This document shows positions 1 through 7,480 of a stretch of 9,658 nucleotides of DNA, piece after piece. Under the pieces are notes generated by a model that saw nothing but the letters and a program-made list of their open reading frames with translations, did no database searches and was not told the origin of the DNA. Both the position numbers and the translations under genes were made by a program. Location of the stretch: the NCBI GenBank assembly GCA_964392105.1, contig CAYMPA010000115.1, forward strand, positions 1-9,658, in the 5' to 3' direction. The DNA is from UBA7359 sp964392105. Its GTDB lineage: Bacteria > Pseudomonadota > Gammaproteobacteria > Eutrophobiales > Eutrophobiaceae. Numbering within the stretch: the stretch's first letter is position 1; each line of letters begins with the position of its first letter.

Positions 1-1216
1 CCAGGTTACTTACTGTTTTACTCATATCATCATGACCAATCTCGGCTTCAAGTGTAGATAAACGGTTACGAACCAGAACCAGTTCACCCACCATGTTCAT
101 AATATTGTCGAGCGTACTTGTTTCAACACGTACCGTCGTCTCTGCTGTTGGTGCAGCTTGTTTAACAGCTGCTGGTTTTTCTGCAGGTTTCGAAACTGGT
201 TTTGGTTTTGATTTGGCGACAGGCTCATTCTTATTGGTTGTATTTGGTGCCACTTTGTTTTCTTTTTTAAACGCTCCCTGTTGTTTTACCTGTAGTTCAT
301 CAAGTAAGGATTCAAACTCATCATCAGTTATATTTTCGGAACTTGAGGCAGGTGTTTGTTCTGTTTTGGCTTCAGGCTCATTAGCCTTGGTTGAATTTGA
401 AGCCGATTTATTTGCTTCATTAAATGAACCTTGTTTATTTGCATGCAACTCATCAAGCAAGGCTTCAAATTCCTCCTCAGTAATATTCTCAGAACTTGAG
501 GCAGAAGTTGGTTCTGGTTTTTGCTTCGATTCAGCGGCAGGGGCACTATTATTTACTACTTCAGGCACAGCATTTGGAAGTCCACCATGTGCACCCTTAC
601 CATGTAATTGATCTAACAAATCTTCAAATTCATCATCAGTAATCTCATCAATAGAACTACTGTTTGTCTGAACTTCTTCAGAGAATTTGCCTTCAGAACC
701 CGTATCAGCATCAGTTACAGAATTTTCAACTGCTTCAATTGATTCGACTTCTGTTTCGCTAACTTCTTCTGAAATAGCTTCAGGTTCTGGCAGACTATGG
801 TCTTCTTCTGAAGGGGCATCTTCTGATGCAGGAACTGATAAAACTTTCAATCTTTCTATCAAATGACTCTCTGCAGGAGTCGGGTCTTGTGCCTGATTGA
901 TTTCCTGAAACATGACATTTACAACATCAAGAACTTCAAGAACGACATCCATGAGTTCAGCATCTACTGACCGTTGTCCCTGGCGTAATAAATCGAATAC
1001 ATTTTCAGCCGTATGACATACATCAATCAGTGGCTCAATCGCAAGGAATCCTGCACCACCTTTAATAGTATGGAAACCTCTGAATACAGCATTCAGTAGA
1101 TCGTTATTATCTGGACTTGATTCCAGTTCGACCAATTGTTCATTTAATAGCTCAAGAATTTCACCTGCCTCGAGGAGAAAGTCCTGCATAATCTCATCGT
1201 TTAAATCTATAGCCAT
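1..1216 (-). CDS. cheA: Chemotaxis histidine kinase CheA, N-terminal 405 residues (cut by window edge)
   Basis: CheA is the receptor-coupled kinase that phosphorylates CheY and CheB. The frame is open from the ATG at 1216 to the window's left edge. The Hpt (P1) domain is residues 1 to about 125, with the phospho-acceptor His49 in the motif FHTIKGGAGF. Residues 130-358 form a long Ser/Glu/Pro/Lys-rich linker holding three tandem copies of an acidic motif; I see no stretch resembling a folded P2 (CheY-binding) domain. From about residue 359 the P3 dimerisation domain begins (VETSTLDNIMNMVGELVLVRNR). The P4 ATPase and P5 CheW-binding domains lie outside the window. The gene starts 44 bp after cheZ, with a modest Shine-Dalgarno (AGGGA) 8 nt before the ATG. 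Identification is firm; the lack of P2 is judged by eye only. Confidence 0.97.
   Translation of the reverse strand, partial: MAIDLNDEIMQDFLLEAGEILELLNEQLVELESSPDNNDLLNAVFRGFHTIKGGAGFLAIEPLIDVCHTAENVFDLLRQGQRSVDAELMDVVLEVLDVVNVMFQEINQAQDPTPAESHLIERLKVLSVPASEDAPSEEDHSLPEPEAISEEVSETEVESIEAVENSVTDADTGSEGKFSEEVQTNSSSIDEITDDEFEDLLDQLHGKGAHGGLPNAVPEVVNNSAPAAESKQKPEPTSASSSENITEEEFEALLDELHANKQGSFNEANKSASNSTKANEPEAKTEQTPASSSENITDDEFESLLDELQVKQQGAFKKENKVAPNTTNKNEPVAKSKPKPVSKPAEKPAAVKQAAPTAETTVRVETSTLDNIMNMVGELVLVRNRLSTLEAEIGHDDMSKTVSNL
197..664 (-). repeat. Three tandem 51-54-residue repeats in the CheA linker
   Basis: Unit 1 is residues 185-238 (503-664), unit 2 is 239-289 (350-502) and unit 3 is 290-340 (197-349). 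Each carries a core of the form I-T-[DE]-[DE]-E-F-E-x-L-L-D-x-L, beginning at residues 192, 245 and 296, preceded by a run of serines and followed by a Lys/Asn/Ala/Pro-rich tail. Units 2 and 3 have the same length (153 bp) and match along their whole length, including ASSSENIT, KQ-G-F, NK-A, and NEP-AK; they also share much of their DNA. Unit 1 is more diverged. The pattern suggests in-frame duplication, most recently of unit 2 or 3. Confidence 0.9.
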
Positions 1217-1245
1217 TTAATCTATCCCTAACAACTTATATGCCA

Positions 1246-1264
1246 TGATCTAGTGTTGATCTAG
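1246..1264. repeat. 8-bp direct repeat at the cheZ-cheA junction
   Basis: TGATCTAG occurs at 1246-1253 and again at 1257-1264, separated by TGT. The second copy contains the cheZ stop codon (1261-1263). It looks like a small 11-bp slippage duplication in the spacer. I see no regulator site that it matches. Confidence 0.6.
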
Positions 1265-2007
1265 AATCCAAGACTCGATAAAAGATCATCAACATCATCC
1301 TGCCCTGACATTACATCCGGACTTTTTTCTTTATTAACTTGTGGTCCCTCAGCAACAATATCTTTTGTTCCTTCTTCTGTGTTACTCGCTATACGCCCTG
1401 ATCTTTTGATAACACTAACCAGACCTTCTTCCAGATCCTGGACCAATTCGATAACTTGCCGAATAATCTGTCCGGTTAAATCCTGGAAATCCTGGGCCAT
1501 CATCACTTCTGAAAGACCTTTATTTAAATACTTTGCATCTGATTCAACTGACTTCAGGAATCTTTCTATGCGTTTACTCATTTGTCTGAATTCTTCCGCA
1601 TTCATTTCCCGACGGGTAAACTTTGCCCACTCCTGACGCATATCACTGCCGTTTTCTTCAAGGTCATGTGCAATCGGTAATATTTCTTCAACAGCATTCA
1701 AGGTTCGATGGGCAGATTCTTCAGTTTTATCGATAACGTAATTCAACCGTTCCCTGGCATCGGGTATACGGTTTTCAGCAAGGTGTGAAATACGTTCGTC
1801 ATCTCGAAAATTATCAAGTGCATCATGTAGCTGGCGTGTCAGTTTACCGACTTCCTGAAATAACATTGATTCATGTTGACTGGTAAGACTGTTAATCAAC
1901 TGGTCAACTTCACTGGTATTTCCATGTTCAAGATTGGTAACCAATGATTTAGCCAGAGAAAGCCGCACGTCAATTGGTTGCTGTACTTCTGCTGTATCAG
2001 TAGTCAT
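1261..2007 (-). CDS. cheZ: CheY-P phosphatase CheZ
   Basis: CheZ dephosphorylates CheY-P in the cytoplasm and so ends the motor-switching signal. The protein is mostly helical, as expected for the long four-helix-bundle dimer. It contains the family active-site segment AQDFQDLTGQ; its Asp and Gln (residues 176 and 180 from the start chosen here) match E. coli Asp143 and Gln147. The C-terminus, DDVDDLLSSLGF, is the conserved CheY-binding tail, joined by a flexible Glu/Lys-rich linker from about residue 205. I choose the ATG at 2007 (MTTDTAEV, 248 residues) over the one at 2013: AAAGGGGA ends directly against the upstream ATG but lies 7 nt from the downstream one. It is longer than E. coli CheZ (214 residues) and nearer the Pseudomonas size. 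It follows cheY by 12 bp. Confidence 0.97.
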   Translation of the reverse strand: MTTDTAEVQQPIDVRLSLAKSLVTNLEHGNTSEVDQLINSLTSQHESMLFQEVGKLTRQLHDALDNFRDDERISHLAENRIPDARERLNYVIDKTEESAHRTLNAVEEILPIAHDLEENGSDMRQEWAKFTRREMNAEEFRQMSKRIERFLKSVESDAKYLNKGLSEVMMAQDFQDLTGQIIRQVIELVQDLEEGLVSVIKRSGRIASNTEEGTKDIVAEGPQVNKEKSPDVMSGQDDVDDLLSSLGF

Positions 2008-2013
2008 ATACAT

Positions 2014-2021
2014 TCCCCTTT
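2014..2021 (-). promoter_or_regulatory. Ribosome binding site that decides the cheZ start
   Basis: AAAGGGGA on the minus strand overlaps the cheY stop codon. Spacing is about 7 nt to the ATG at 2007 and zero to the ATG at 2013, so the downstream ATG is favoured. The overlap with the cheY stop suggests coupled translation of cheY and cheZ. Confidence 0.7.
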
Positions 2022-2409
2022 AAGCGGCTTCTATACGTTCAAAAATCTTGTCTATCTTTTCCTTTAGCGTCTGTGCGGTAAATGGCTTTACAACATAACC
2101 ATTAACCCCGGCTTGAGCTGCTTCAACAATTTGATCTTTCTTTGATTCAGCAGTGACCATCAGCACAGGCATGGATGCCAGGTTGGGATCTGCGCGAACC
2201 GATTTCAACAGGTCAATCCCCTGCATCCCAGGCATGTTCCAGTCAGTTACCAGGAAGTCATACTTACCTCCCTGTAACATAGGAAGTGCTGTCGTACCGT
2301 CATCAGCTTCACTGGTATTGGTAAATCCCAGATCACGTAAAAGATTTTTTATGATTCGTCTCATAGTAGAGAAATCATCTACTATCAGTATCTTCATATC
2401 TTTATTCAC
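2020..2409 (-). CDS. cheY: Chemotaxis response regulator CheY
   Basis: This single-domain receiver, when phosphorylated by CheA, binds FliM in the motor switch and changes rotation. Numbered from the GTG start (129 residues, equal to E. coli CheY), the acidic pair is Asp11-Asp12, the phospho-acceptor is Asp56 (TDWNMPGM), and the switch and catalytic residues are Thr86, Tyr105 and Lys108 (GYVVKPFTA). Similarity to E. coli CheY runs over the whole length, including VDDFSTMRRI near the N-terminus. The longest frame starts at a TTG (2415), but that codon touches the Shine-Dalgarno; the GTG at 2409 has a good GGAGG 6 nt upstream and gives MNKDMKIL, which aligns with the E. coli N-terminus. It lies 68 bp after fliA and 12 bp before cheZ. 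Confidence 0.98.
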   Translation of the reverse strand: MNKDMKILIVDDFSTMRRIIKNLLRDLGFTNTSEADDGTTALPMLQGGKYDFLVTDWNMPGMQGIDLLKSVRADPNLASMPVLMVTAESKKDQIVEAAQAGVNGYVVKPFTAQTLKEKIDKIFERIEAA

Positions 2410-2414
2410 AACCA

Positions 2415-2420
2415 ACCTCC
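2415..2420 (-). promoter_or_regulatory. Strong ribosome binding site that decides the cheY start
   Basis: GGAGGT on the minus strand lies 5 nt before the GTG at 2409. It overlaps the alternative TTG codon at 2413-2415, which therefore cannot be a well-placed start. It is the best Shine-Dalgarno in the window, consistent with high CheY synthesis. Confidence 0.75.
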
Positions 2421-2477
2421 GTTATCGAATTCCATTTATTTAATCCAGTTATATCAATCATTAAAATACTTACTGAA

Positions 2478-3221
2478 CTAATCTTCATTAAACATACGTT
2501 GTATCTTTGCTTTTAGTCGAATCAGTGCCTGAGAGTGTATTTGACAAACTCGTGATTCACTGACACCCAGCACTTCGCCTGTTTCTCTTAAATTTAATTC
2601 TTCATCGTAATAAAGAGACATTACCAAACGTTCTCTTTCTGGTAAGACAGAGATTGCCTTGGCCAGGGTTTCTTTCAAATTATGTTCATGCAGATTTTCC
2701 AATGGACCCCTTATCCTGGCACTAAAACCATCAACTACATTTGCATCCTTGGATGGAATATCCTCAAAACTGACTATTTGGTGACTACTCGCATCTTGTA
2801 AAATATGGTGGTATTCATCCAGTGTCATACGCAACCTTTCCGCCACTTCACTATCACGTGCATCTCTACCCTGTTCAGATTCTATTTGTCGCATTGCCTG
2901 GGAAATTTCCCTGACTTTTCGATGCAGTGATCTTGGTGTCCAATCACCTTTTCTAATTTCATCCAGCATCGAACCTCGAATGCGAATACCTGCATAGGTT
3001 TCAAAACTTGCACCTTGTGACGCATCATAATTTCGTGCTGCTTCTAACAATCCAATCATTCCCGCTTGTATTAAATCTTCCACCTGTACACATGAAGGCA
3101 ATCTGCTAATCAAATGATAAGCAATGCGCTTGACCAGTGAAGCGTGCTTTTCAACCAATTCATCCTGCGATGAGGCATTAACACTGGCCGTTTCTGTGTA
3201 GGCTGCAAGTTCGTGATTCAT
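2478..3221 (-). CDS. fliA: Flagellar sigma factor 28 (FliA)
   Basis: FliA directs RNA polymerase to late flagellar and chemotaxis promoters. The 247-residue protein has the full sigma-28 layout. Region 2 is about residues 22-95, with VEDLIQAGMIGLLEAARNYD and the FETYAGIRIRGSMLDEIRKGDW segment that binds the -10 element. Region 3 is about 97-145. Region 4 is about 183-240, with the helix-turn-helix LRETGEVLGVSESRVCQIHS. The length is near the E. coli protein (239). The ATG at 3221 overlaps the flhG stop (ATGA, 4 bp), with AAGGG 8 nt upstream, so translation is probably coupled to flhG. Placement between flhG and cheY matches the Pseudomonas and Vibrio arrangement. FliA is normally held by anti-sigma FlgM, whose gene is not in this window. 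Confidence 0.98.
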   Translation of the reverse strand: MNHELAAYTETASVNASSQDELVEKHASLVKRIAYHLISRLPSCVQVEDLIQAGMIGLLEAARNYDASQGASFETYAGIRIRGSMLDEIRKGDWTPRSLHRKVREISQAMRQIESEQGRDARDSEVAERLRMTLDEYHHILQDASSHQIVSFEDIPSKDANVVDGFSARIRGPLENLHEHNLKETLAKAISVLPERERLVMSLYYDEELNLRETGEVLGVSESRVCQIHSQALIRLKAKIQRMFNED

Positions 3222-4063
3222 GACATCGCCCTTGACGGTATAGAATCCTGCGATCCGATCATCTGCTCCGCAAAAAATGTCAGTCGGCCGTTCGCTCTCA
3301 CGGTCCTGTTCTGTTTATCGACCTCAGAAGCCAATTTCTTGAATGATTTTATTGCCTTGGAATCTGGATATGACAAATAGAATGGACGCCGTCGGCGTAC
3401 AGCACGCAACATATTATCGTCCTGTGGAATAATGACCTTCAGATTCAGGACAACATCAAGAAATTGCTCGGTTACGGAGCATAAACGTTCAAACAGGGCA
3501 CAGCCTTCAACCTCAGTTTGTACTTTATTTACAACAACATGGAAGCGTTGAATCCGGTGATCGCGATGTAAGGTCTTGATTAGTGCGTAGGCATCTGCAA
3601 TCGAGGCAGGATCGTTACAGACTACGACGAGAATATCCTGCACAGCACTACAAAACCGTACTACGCTGTCCGATAAACCACCCGAAGTATCCACAATTAA
3701 AATATCGGTACTCTTTTCCAAATCATCAAATGCATGTATCAAACCTGCATTTTGTGCAGGTGTTAATTGATTCATCATCTTGATACCCGATGAAGCAGGG
3801 ATAATGTGGATATTATTTGGTCCATCAATCAGAATATCCTTTAATTCACAATCACCCTCGATGACATGTGAAAGATTTCGTAATGGTTTTAAATTTAATA
3901 AGACATCAATGTTTGCCAATCCAAGATCAGCATCCATCAAGGTCACAGATTTATCTCTATCTGCCAGTGCCAGGGCCAGATTAATCGATATATTCGTTTT
4001 ACCAACACCACCTTTACCGCTCGTAACCGCGATTACCTGGGTTATATTTTTATTAGAATGCAT
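3218..4063 (-). CDS. flhG: Flagellar number regulator FlhG (FleN), MinD-like ATPase
   Basis: FlhG/FleN is a MinD/ParA-type ATPase that limits the number of polar flagella, acting with FlhF and, in Pseudomonas and Vibrio, on the master activator FleQ/FlrA. Visible here are the deviant Walker A GKGGVGKT (residues 16-23) with its signature Lys17, the DADLGLANIDVLL segment (44-56), the Walker B region ILIVDTSGGLSDSVVRF (121-137), and a C-terminal segment (LTFFAEQMI, 261-269) that could be the membrane-binding amphipathic helix. The N-terminus is short, with no DQAxxLR-type extension before the ATPase fold, as in Pseudomonas FleN. Length (281) is normal. It begins 11 bp after flhF with AGAGGA just upstream and overlaps fliA by 4 bp. 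The gene symbol could equally be fleN. Confidence 0.96.
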   Translation of the reverse strand: MHSNKNITQVIAVTSGKGGVGKTNISINLALALADRDKSVTLMDADLGLANIDVLLNLKPLRNLSHVIEGDCELKDILIDGPNNIHIIPASSGIKMMNQLTPAQNAGLIHAFDDLEKSTDILIVDTSGGLSDSVVRFCSAVQDILVVVCNDPASIADAYALIKTLHRDHRIQRFHVVVNKVQTEVEGCALFERLCSVTEQFLDVVLNLKVIIPQDDNMLRAVRRRRPFYLSYPDSKAIKSFKKLASEVDKQNRTVRANGRLTFFAEQMIGSQDSIPSRAMS

Positions 4064-4074
4064 AGGTCCTCTGC

Positions 4075-5310
4075 TTAGTGCTCAAGTCCATGTTCAAATT
4101 CATTGTGTCCGATTGATTGTTCCAAATGTTCTTCATCAAATTTGATGTGATTCTGGTGTGCCCGACTAACGATTTTTGATACAAGTTCAAAGGGTTTTAT
4201 TTTATGCATGTCATCCGGCACTTTTTGTCCATCACAGATAGAAGCAATGGATAATGACTTTTCAATTACAACAGATAAAAGAGCACCTAATGAGGTAGCT
4301 TCATCCAGTTTTGTGGGGATACAAAAATCCGGGTTCAATGACCGATAAGTCTCAATTAAACGTGAAAGTCCATGATAATGTTCTGTCGTTGGCAGGATTA
4401 AACAATTCATCGTTTTTTGGTCAGTCGATGTTAATAGATCAAATTGTTCCTGATGTTTTTTATCGTTAATACTTAAGCCTGCTGTATCAACCAGTATTAA
4501 TTTTTTACTGGTCATACCATCAAATAAACCTTGATATTCATCTTTGTTGTTTATTGTTCGGATAGGAATACCCAGAATTCTTGCATAACTTCTAAGTTGT
4601 TCACGTGCGCCTACTCGGTAAACATCAGTCGTCACCAGCAAGATGTTTTGTGTACCATATTCAAGTGCATAACGTGTTGCCATTTTGGCTATCGTCGTGG
4701 TTTTCCCTGAACCGGAAGGGCCAAGAAACAATATAGTATTCCCGGCCGTCAATATATTGTCGTGAAATTGCGGGACCTTGTAAGTCAGTAATGCCAGCAA
4801 GGTACGCCAGGCCTTATCAAACTGATAATGCTCAGGGATCTCTTCAACCAGGTGGCGTGCCAACTTTGGTGTCAAATCTAGATTGATCAATTGCCGGATC
4901 AGATTTGCCCAAAGAGGATGTTGCCTGCCGATAGCACCCCAGGCTAATCCTGACATTTGTTGCTCTAACATTGTCCTGAGCGATTTAATCTCATCACGCA
5001 TTTGATCAATGGTTGACTCACGTGTCCAGATATCCGTAACAGCATCATGCATGGAATGGGTTTCTGGCCTGGCTAATTGTGCTGTCTCAACTGAATCAGC
5101 TTGCTGTGTCTGTTGTTCTGATTGTTCTACTGTTTGCCTGGTCTTTGTGGCCTTGTTATAAACTTCCTCGTCATAATCCTCAGCAGCAATTAATTCAACA
5201 CCACCTAAAACCTTTCTGTTAGAAAGTATGACGACATCCGGACCATGTTCATCTCGTGCCATTTCCAGTGCCTGGCGCATATCTGATGCAAAATATTTTT
5301 TAATTTTCAT
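4075..5310 (-). CDS. flhF: Flagellar placement GTPase FlhF
   Basis: FlhF is an SRP-family GTPase that marks the pole where a flagellum is built and is needed for polar assembly. The N-terminal segment MKIKKYFASDMRQALEMARD is characteristic. A variable, Gln/Glu-rich basic-acidic B region follows (about 45-120), then the N domain (about 130-185) and the G domain. The G domain has the P-loop GPSGSGKTTT (197-206), VTTDVYRVGAREQLR (226-240), DTAG (275-278) and the guanine-specificity motif TKLDEA (333-338), followed by GQKVPDDM near residue 361. At 411 residues it is a normal length for gammaproteobacterial FlhF. The start is the only plausible ATG; its Shine-Dalgarno is weak (AGGT, 11 nt upstream). 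It lies 53 bp after flhA and 11 bp before its partner flhG. The G motifs are somewhat divergent but complete. Confidence 0.97.
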   Translation of the reverse strand: MKIKKYFASDMRQALEMARDEHGPDVVILSNRKVLGGVELIAAEDYDEEVYNKATKTRQTVEQSEQQTQQADSVETAQLARPETHSMHDAVTDIWTRESTIDQMRDEIKSLRTMLEQQMSGLAWGAIGRQHPLWANLIRQLINLDLTPKLARHLVEEIPEHYQFDKAWRTLLALLTYKVPQFHDNILTAGNTILFLGPSGSGKTTTIAKMATRYALEYGTQNILLVTTDVYRVGAREQLRSYARILGIPIRTINNKDEYQGLFDGMTSKKLILVDTAGLSINDKKHQEQFDLLTSTDQKTMNCLILPTTEHYHGLSRLIETYRSLNPDFCIPTKLDEATSLGALLSVVIEKSLSIASICDGQKVPDDMHKIKPFELVSKIVSRAHQNHIKFDEEHLEQSIGHNEFEHGLEH

Positions 5311-5355
5311 TGTGTTGTACTACCTGAATCTAAATAACGGGTTTTTGTCATTACA

Positions 5356-5371
5356 CAGCATTTTTATGCTG
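5356..5371. repeat. Perfect small hairpin over the flhA stop codon
   Basis: CAGCAT (5356-5361) and ATGCTG (5366-5371) form a 6-bp perfect inverted repeat with a 4-nt loop. The flhA stop codon lies at 5364-5366, in the loop and first stem base. No T-run follows on the minus strand, so it is not a standard intrinsic terminator. Confidence 0.5.
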
Positions 5372-7457
5372 AACCTATCGTATTCACTATCCTGATTTCC
5401 CTGTTCTCAGGAACCTCGCTAAAGGCCAGAATATGCAGCCTTGGGATGCTGAATCTGACCAACCGTACAAGTAATTCCCTCATGTTGTCAGCCACCAATA
5501 GTACTGATGGTTGACCTGCCAATTCCTGATTTTCACAGGCCTCTCGCAATGATTTAATCAGTCTTTGGGCCAAACCTGGCTCGATTGCACCAGTTCCATC
5601 AGACATTGCTTGTAGTGTCTGCTGCAATAACTGTTCCAGTGACATATCTAATGTGATTACAGGTAAATCATCATTACCACCGCTGATGCGTTCGATAATC
5701 AGTCTGCCAAGTGCAATCCGTACTGCTGCTGTTAATGCATCGGTTGATTGTGTGTTTCGAGAATATTCAATAATGGTTTCAATGATCGTGCGGATATCTC
5801 GTATTGGGATATTTTCACGCAACAGATTTTGCATGACTTTCAGAACGCAACTGACAGGAATAACATTAGGAATAATGTCATCGATCACTTTTGGTGAATG
5901 TTCGCTATAACGCTCAATCAGTGATTGAACTTCCTTGTGACCTAAAAGCTCATGAGCGTGTTCCTGCAATACCTGACTCATATGCGTTGCAATCACAGTA
6001 CTCGGGTCAACAACGGTGTAACCATACGTTTGTGCCTGATCACGTTGTGATGGTTCTATCCAGACTGCCTCAAGACCAAAGACAGGATCAGTTGCAGTAT
6101 TACCTGATAATTCGCCAAAAACCTGACCTGGATTGATTGCTAACTCGGAATCAACCTGAACTGATGCCTTGGCTATTGTTGCATCCTTAATAACAATGCG
6201 ATAACTGTTCGGTTCCAGATCCAGGTTATCGCGAATATGTACAGCAGGTAATAAGAACCCAAGCTCCTGGGTCAGTTTTTTTCTCACACCTTTGACTCTG
6301 GATAACAATTGTCCTCCCTGTTTTCGATCAACCATAGGAATTAATCGATAGCCAACTTCTAACCCTATTTGATCGATACTTTCTACATCACCCCATCCGA
6401 GTTCACGTTCTTCTTCCGCTGGCTCTGGAACAGGTTCCTGTTCTAATGGTTGCTGTTGTTCTTCAACAACAAGCTTGTGTTGACCCATCCAGTAACCTAG
6501 TCCACCAGCAGCAATGGCAAGCATTAGAAATGCGACGTTAGGCATCCCCGGAATAATACCAATCAAACCGAGAACACCTGCTGTGACATATAATGTCTTT
6601 GAACTTTGAAATAATTGAAAGATTATTTGTTGACCCATGTCTGATTCTGAAGAAACACGGGTTACCATAATTGCGGCAGCAGTGGATAAGATCAGAGAAG
6701 GAATCTGGGCAACCAGACCATCACCAATGGTTAATAGTGTATAAATACGCGCAGCGTCACCCATTGCCAGCTTATGTTGTAAGGTACCGATAGCCAAACC
6801 GCCAATAATATTGATAAACATAATGAGAATGCCAGCAACAGCATCACCCCGGACAAATTTACTGGCACCATCCATTGCGCCATAAAAATCTGCTTCTTGT
6901 GCGACTTCGGCACGTCTTATCTTCGCCTCTTCCTGATTGATCAAGCCTGAATTTAAATCAGCATCGATTGCCATCTGTTTGCCGGGCATTGCATCCAGGG
7001 TAAATCGTGCGGTCACTTCCGATATACGGCCAGCACCTTTTGTAACAACGACGAAGTTAATCACAACCAGGATGGCAAACACGACAAACCCAACGGTATA
7101 GTTTCCACCAACAACAAAATCACCAAACGATTGAATAACCTTACCAGCGGCATCCGGACCAGAATGGCCGTGTAATAAGACCACACGAGTTGATGCAACG
7201 TTCAGGCTAAGACGTAACAACGTTGCGATTAATATTACGGTCGGGAAAACAGCAAACTCTAATGGGCGTTGGCTATAGATTACCGCTAATAAAACCACCA
7301 ATGACAAGGCAATATTGAATGTAAAAAAGATATCTAACAGGAATGGTGCTAGTGGTATTACCATCATTGCCAGCATCACCATTAATAATAACGGTGCACC
7401 TAAACCCATTCGGTTCAAGTCTGTTAATTTTAATGATGCTGTTGCTGGGACTGCCAT
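5364..7457 (-). CDS. flhA: Flagellar export gate protein FlhA
   Basis: FlhA is the proton-coupled component of the flagellar type III export gate in the inner membrane; its cytoplasmic ring docks export chaperones and substrates. At 697 residues the length is typical. About eight hydrophobic segments occupy residues 20-325. Between them lies the family signature ARFTLDAMPGKQMAIDADL (150-168), with Arg144, Arg151 and Asp155, and Asp205 in KFVRGDAVAG, matching Salmonella Asp208 that is needed for proton use. A Glu/Pro/Gln-rich linker (about 330-352) leads to GWGDVESID and LGLEVGYRLIPMVD, then the C-terminal domain. The ATG at 7457 is preceded by only a poor Shine-Dalgarno (GGGGG about 11 nt away). 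It follows flhB after 84 bp that include a GC-rich element. Confidence 0.98.
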   Translation of the reverse strand: MAVPATASLKLTDLNRMGLGAPLLLMVMLAMMVIPLAPFLLDIFFTFNIALSLVVLLAVIYSQRPLEFAVFPTVILIATLLRLSLNVASTRVVLLHGHSGPDAAGKVIQSFGDFVVGGNYTVGFVVFAILVVINFVVVTKGAGRISEVTARFTLDAMPGKQMAIDADLNSGLINQEEAKIRRAEVAQEADFYGAMDGASKFVRGDAVAGILIMFINIIGGLAIGTLQHKLAMGDAARIYTLLTIGDGLVAQIPSLILSTAAAIMVTRVSSESDMGQQIIFQLFQSSKTLYVTAGVLGLIGIIPGMPNVAFLMLAIAAGGLGYWMGQHKLVVEEQQQPLEQEPVPEPAEEERELGWGDVESIDQIGLEVGYRLIPMVDRKQGGQLLSRVKGVRKKLTQELGFLLPAVHIRDNLDLEPNSYRIVIKDATIAKASVQVDSELAINPGQVFGELSGNTATDPVFGLEAVWIEPSQRDQAQTYGYTVVDPSTVIATHMSQVLQEHAHELLGHKEVQSLIERYSEHSPKVIDDIIPNVIPVSCVLKVMQNLLRENIPIRDIRTIIETIIEYSRNTQSTDALTAAVRIALGRLIIERISGGNDDLPVITLDMSLEQLLQQTLQAMSDGTGAIEPGLAQRLIKSLREACENQELAGQPSVLLVADNMRELLVRLVRFSIPRLHILAFSEVPENREIRIVNTIGSA

Positions 7458-7480
7458 TATTTAAAAGCCCCCACTAAAAA

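Noticed and set aside
93..611. 172-residue plus-strand frame opposite cheA
   Set aside because: It is antisense to the repetitive, low-complexity CheA linker and shows the same period as the repeats. The minus-strand frame is intact and matches CheA on both sides.
2410..2477. Possible sigma-28 or sigma-70 promoter in front of cheY
   Set aside because: TTCGATAA resembles a sigma-28 -10 box, but no TAAA lies 15 nt upstream and it touches the ribosome site. A TATAAC (2448-2453) has only a poor -35 (TTCAGT, 18-nt spacer). Neither is strong enough to report.
6731..6913. 60-residue minus-strand frame inside flhA
   Set aside because: It lies wholly within the conserved membrane region of flhA in another frame and resembles no known protein.
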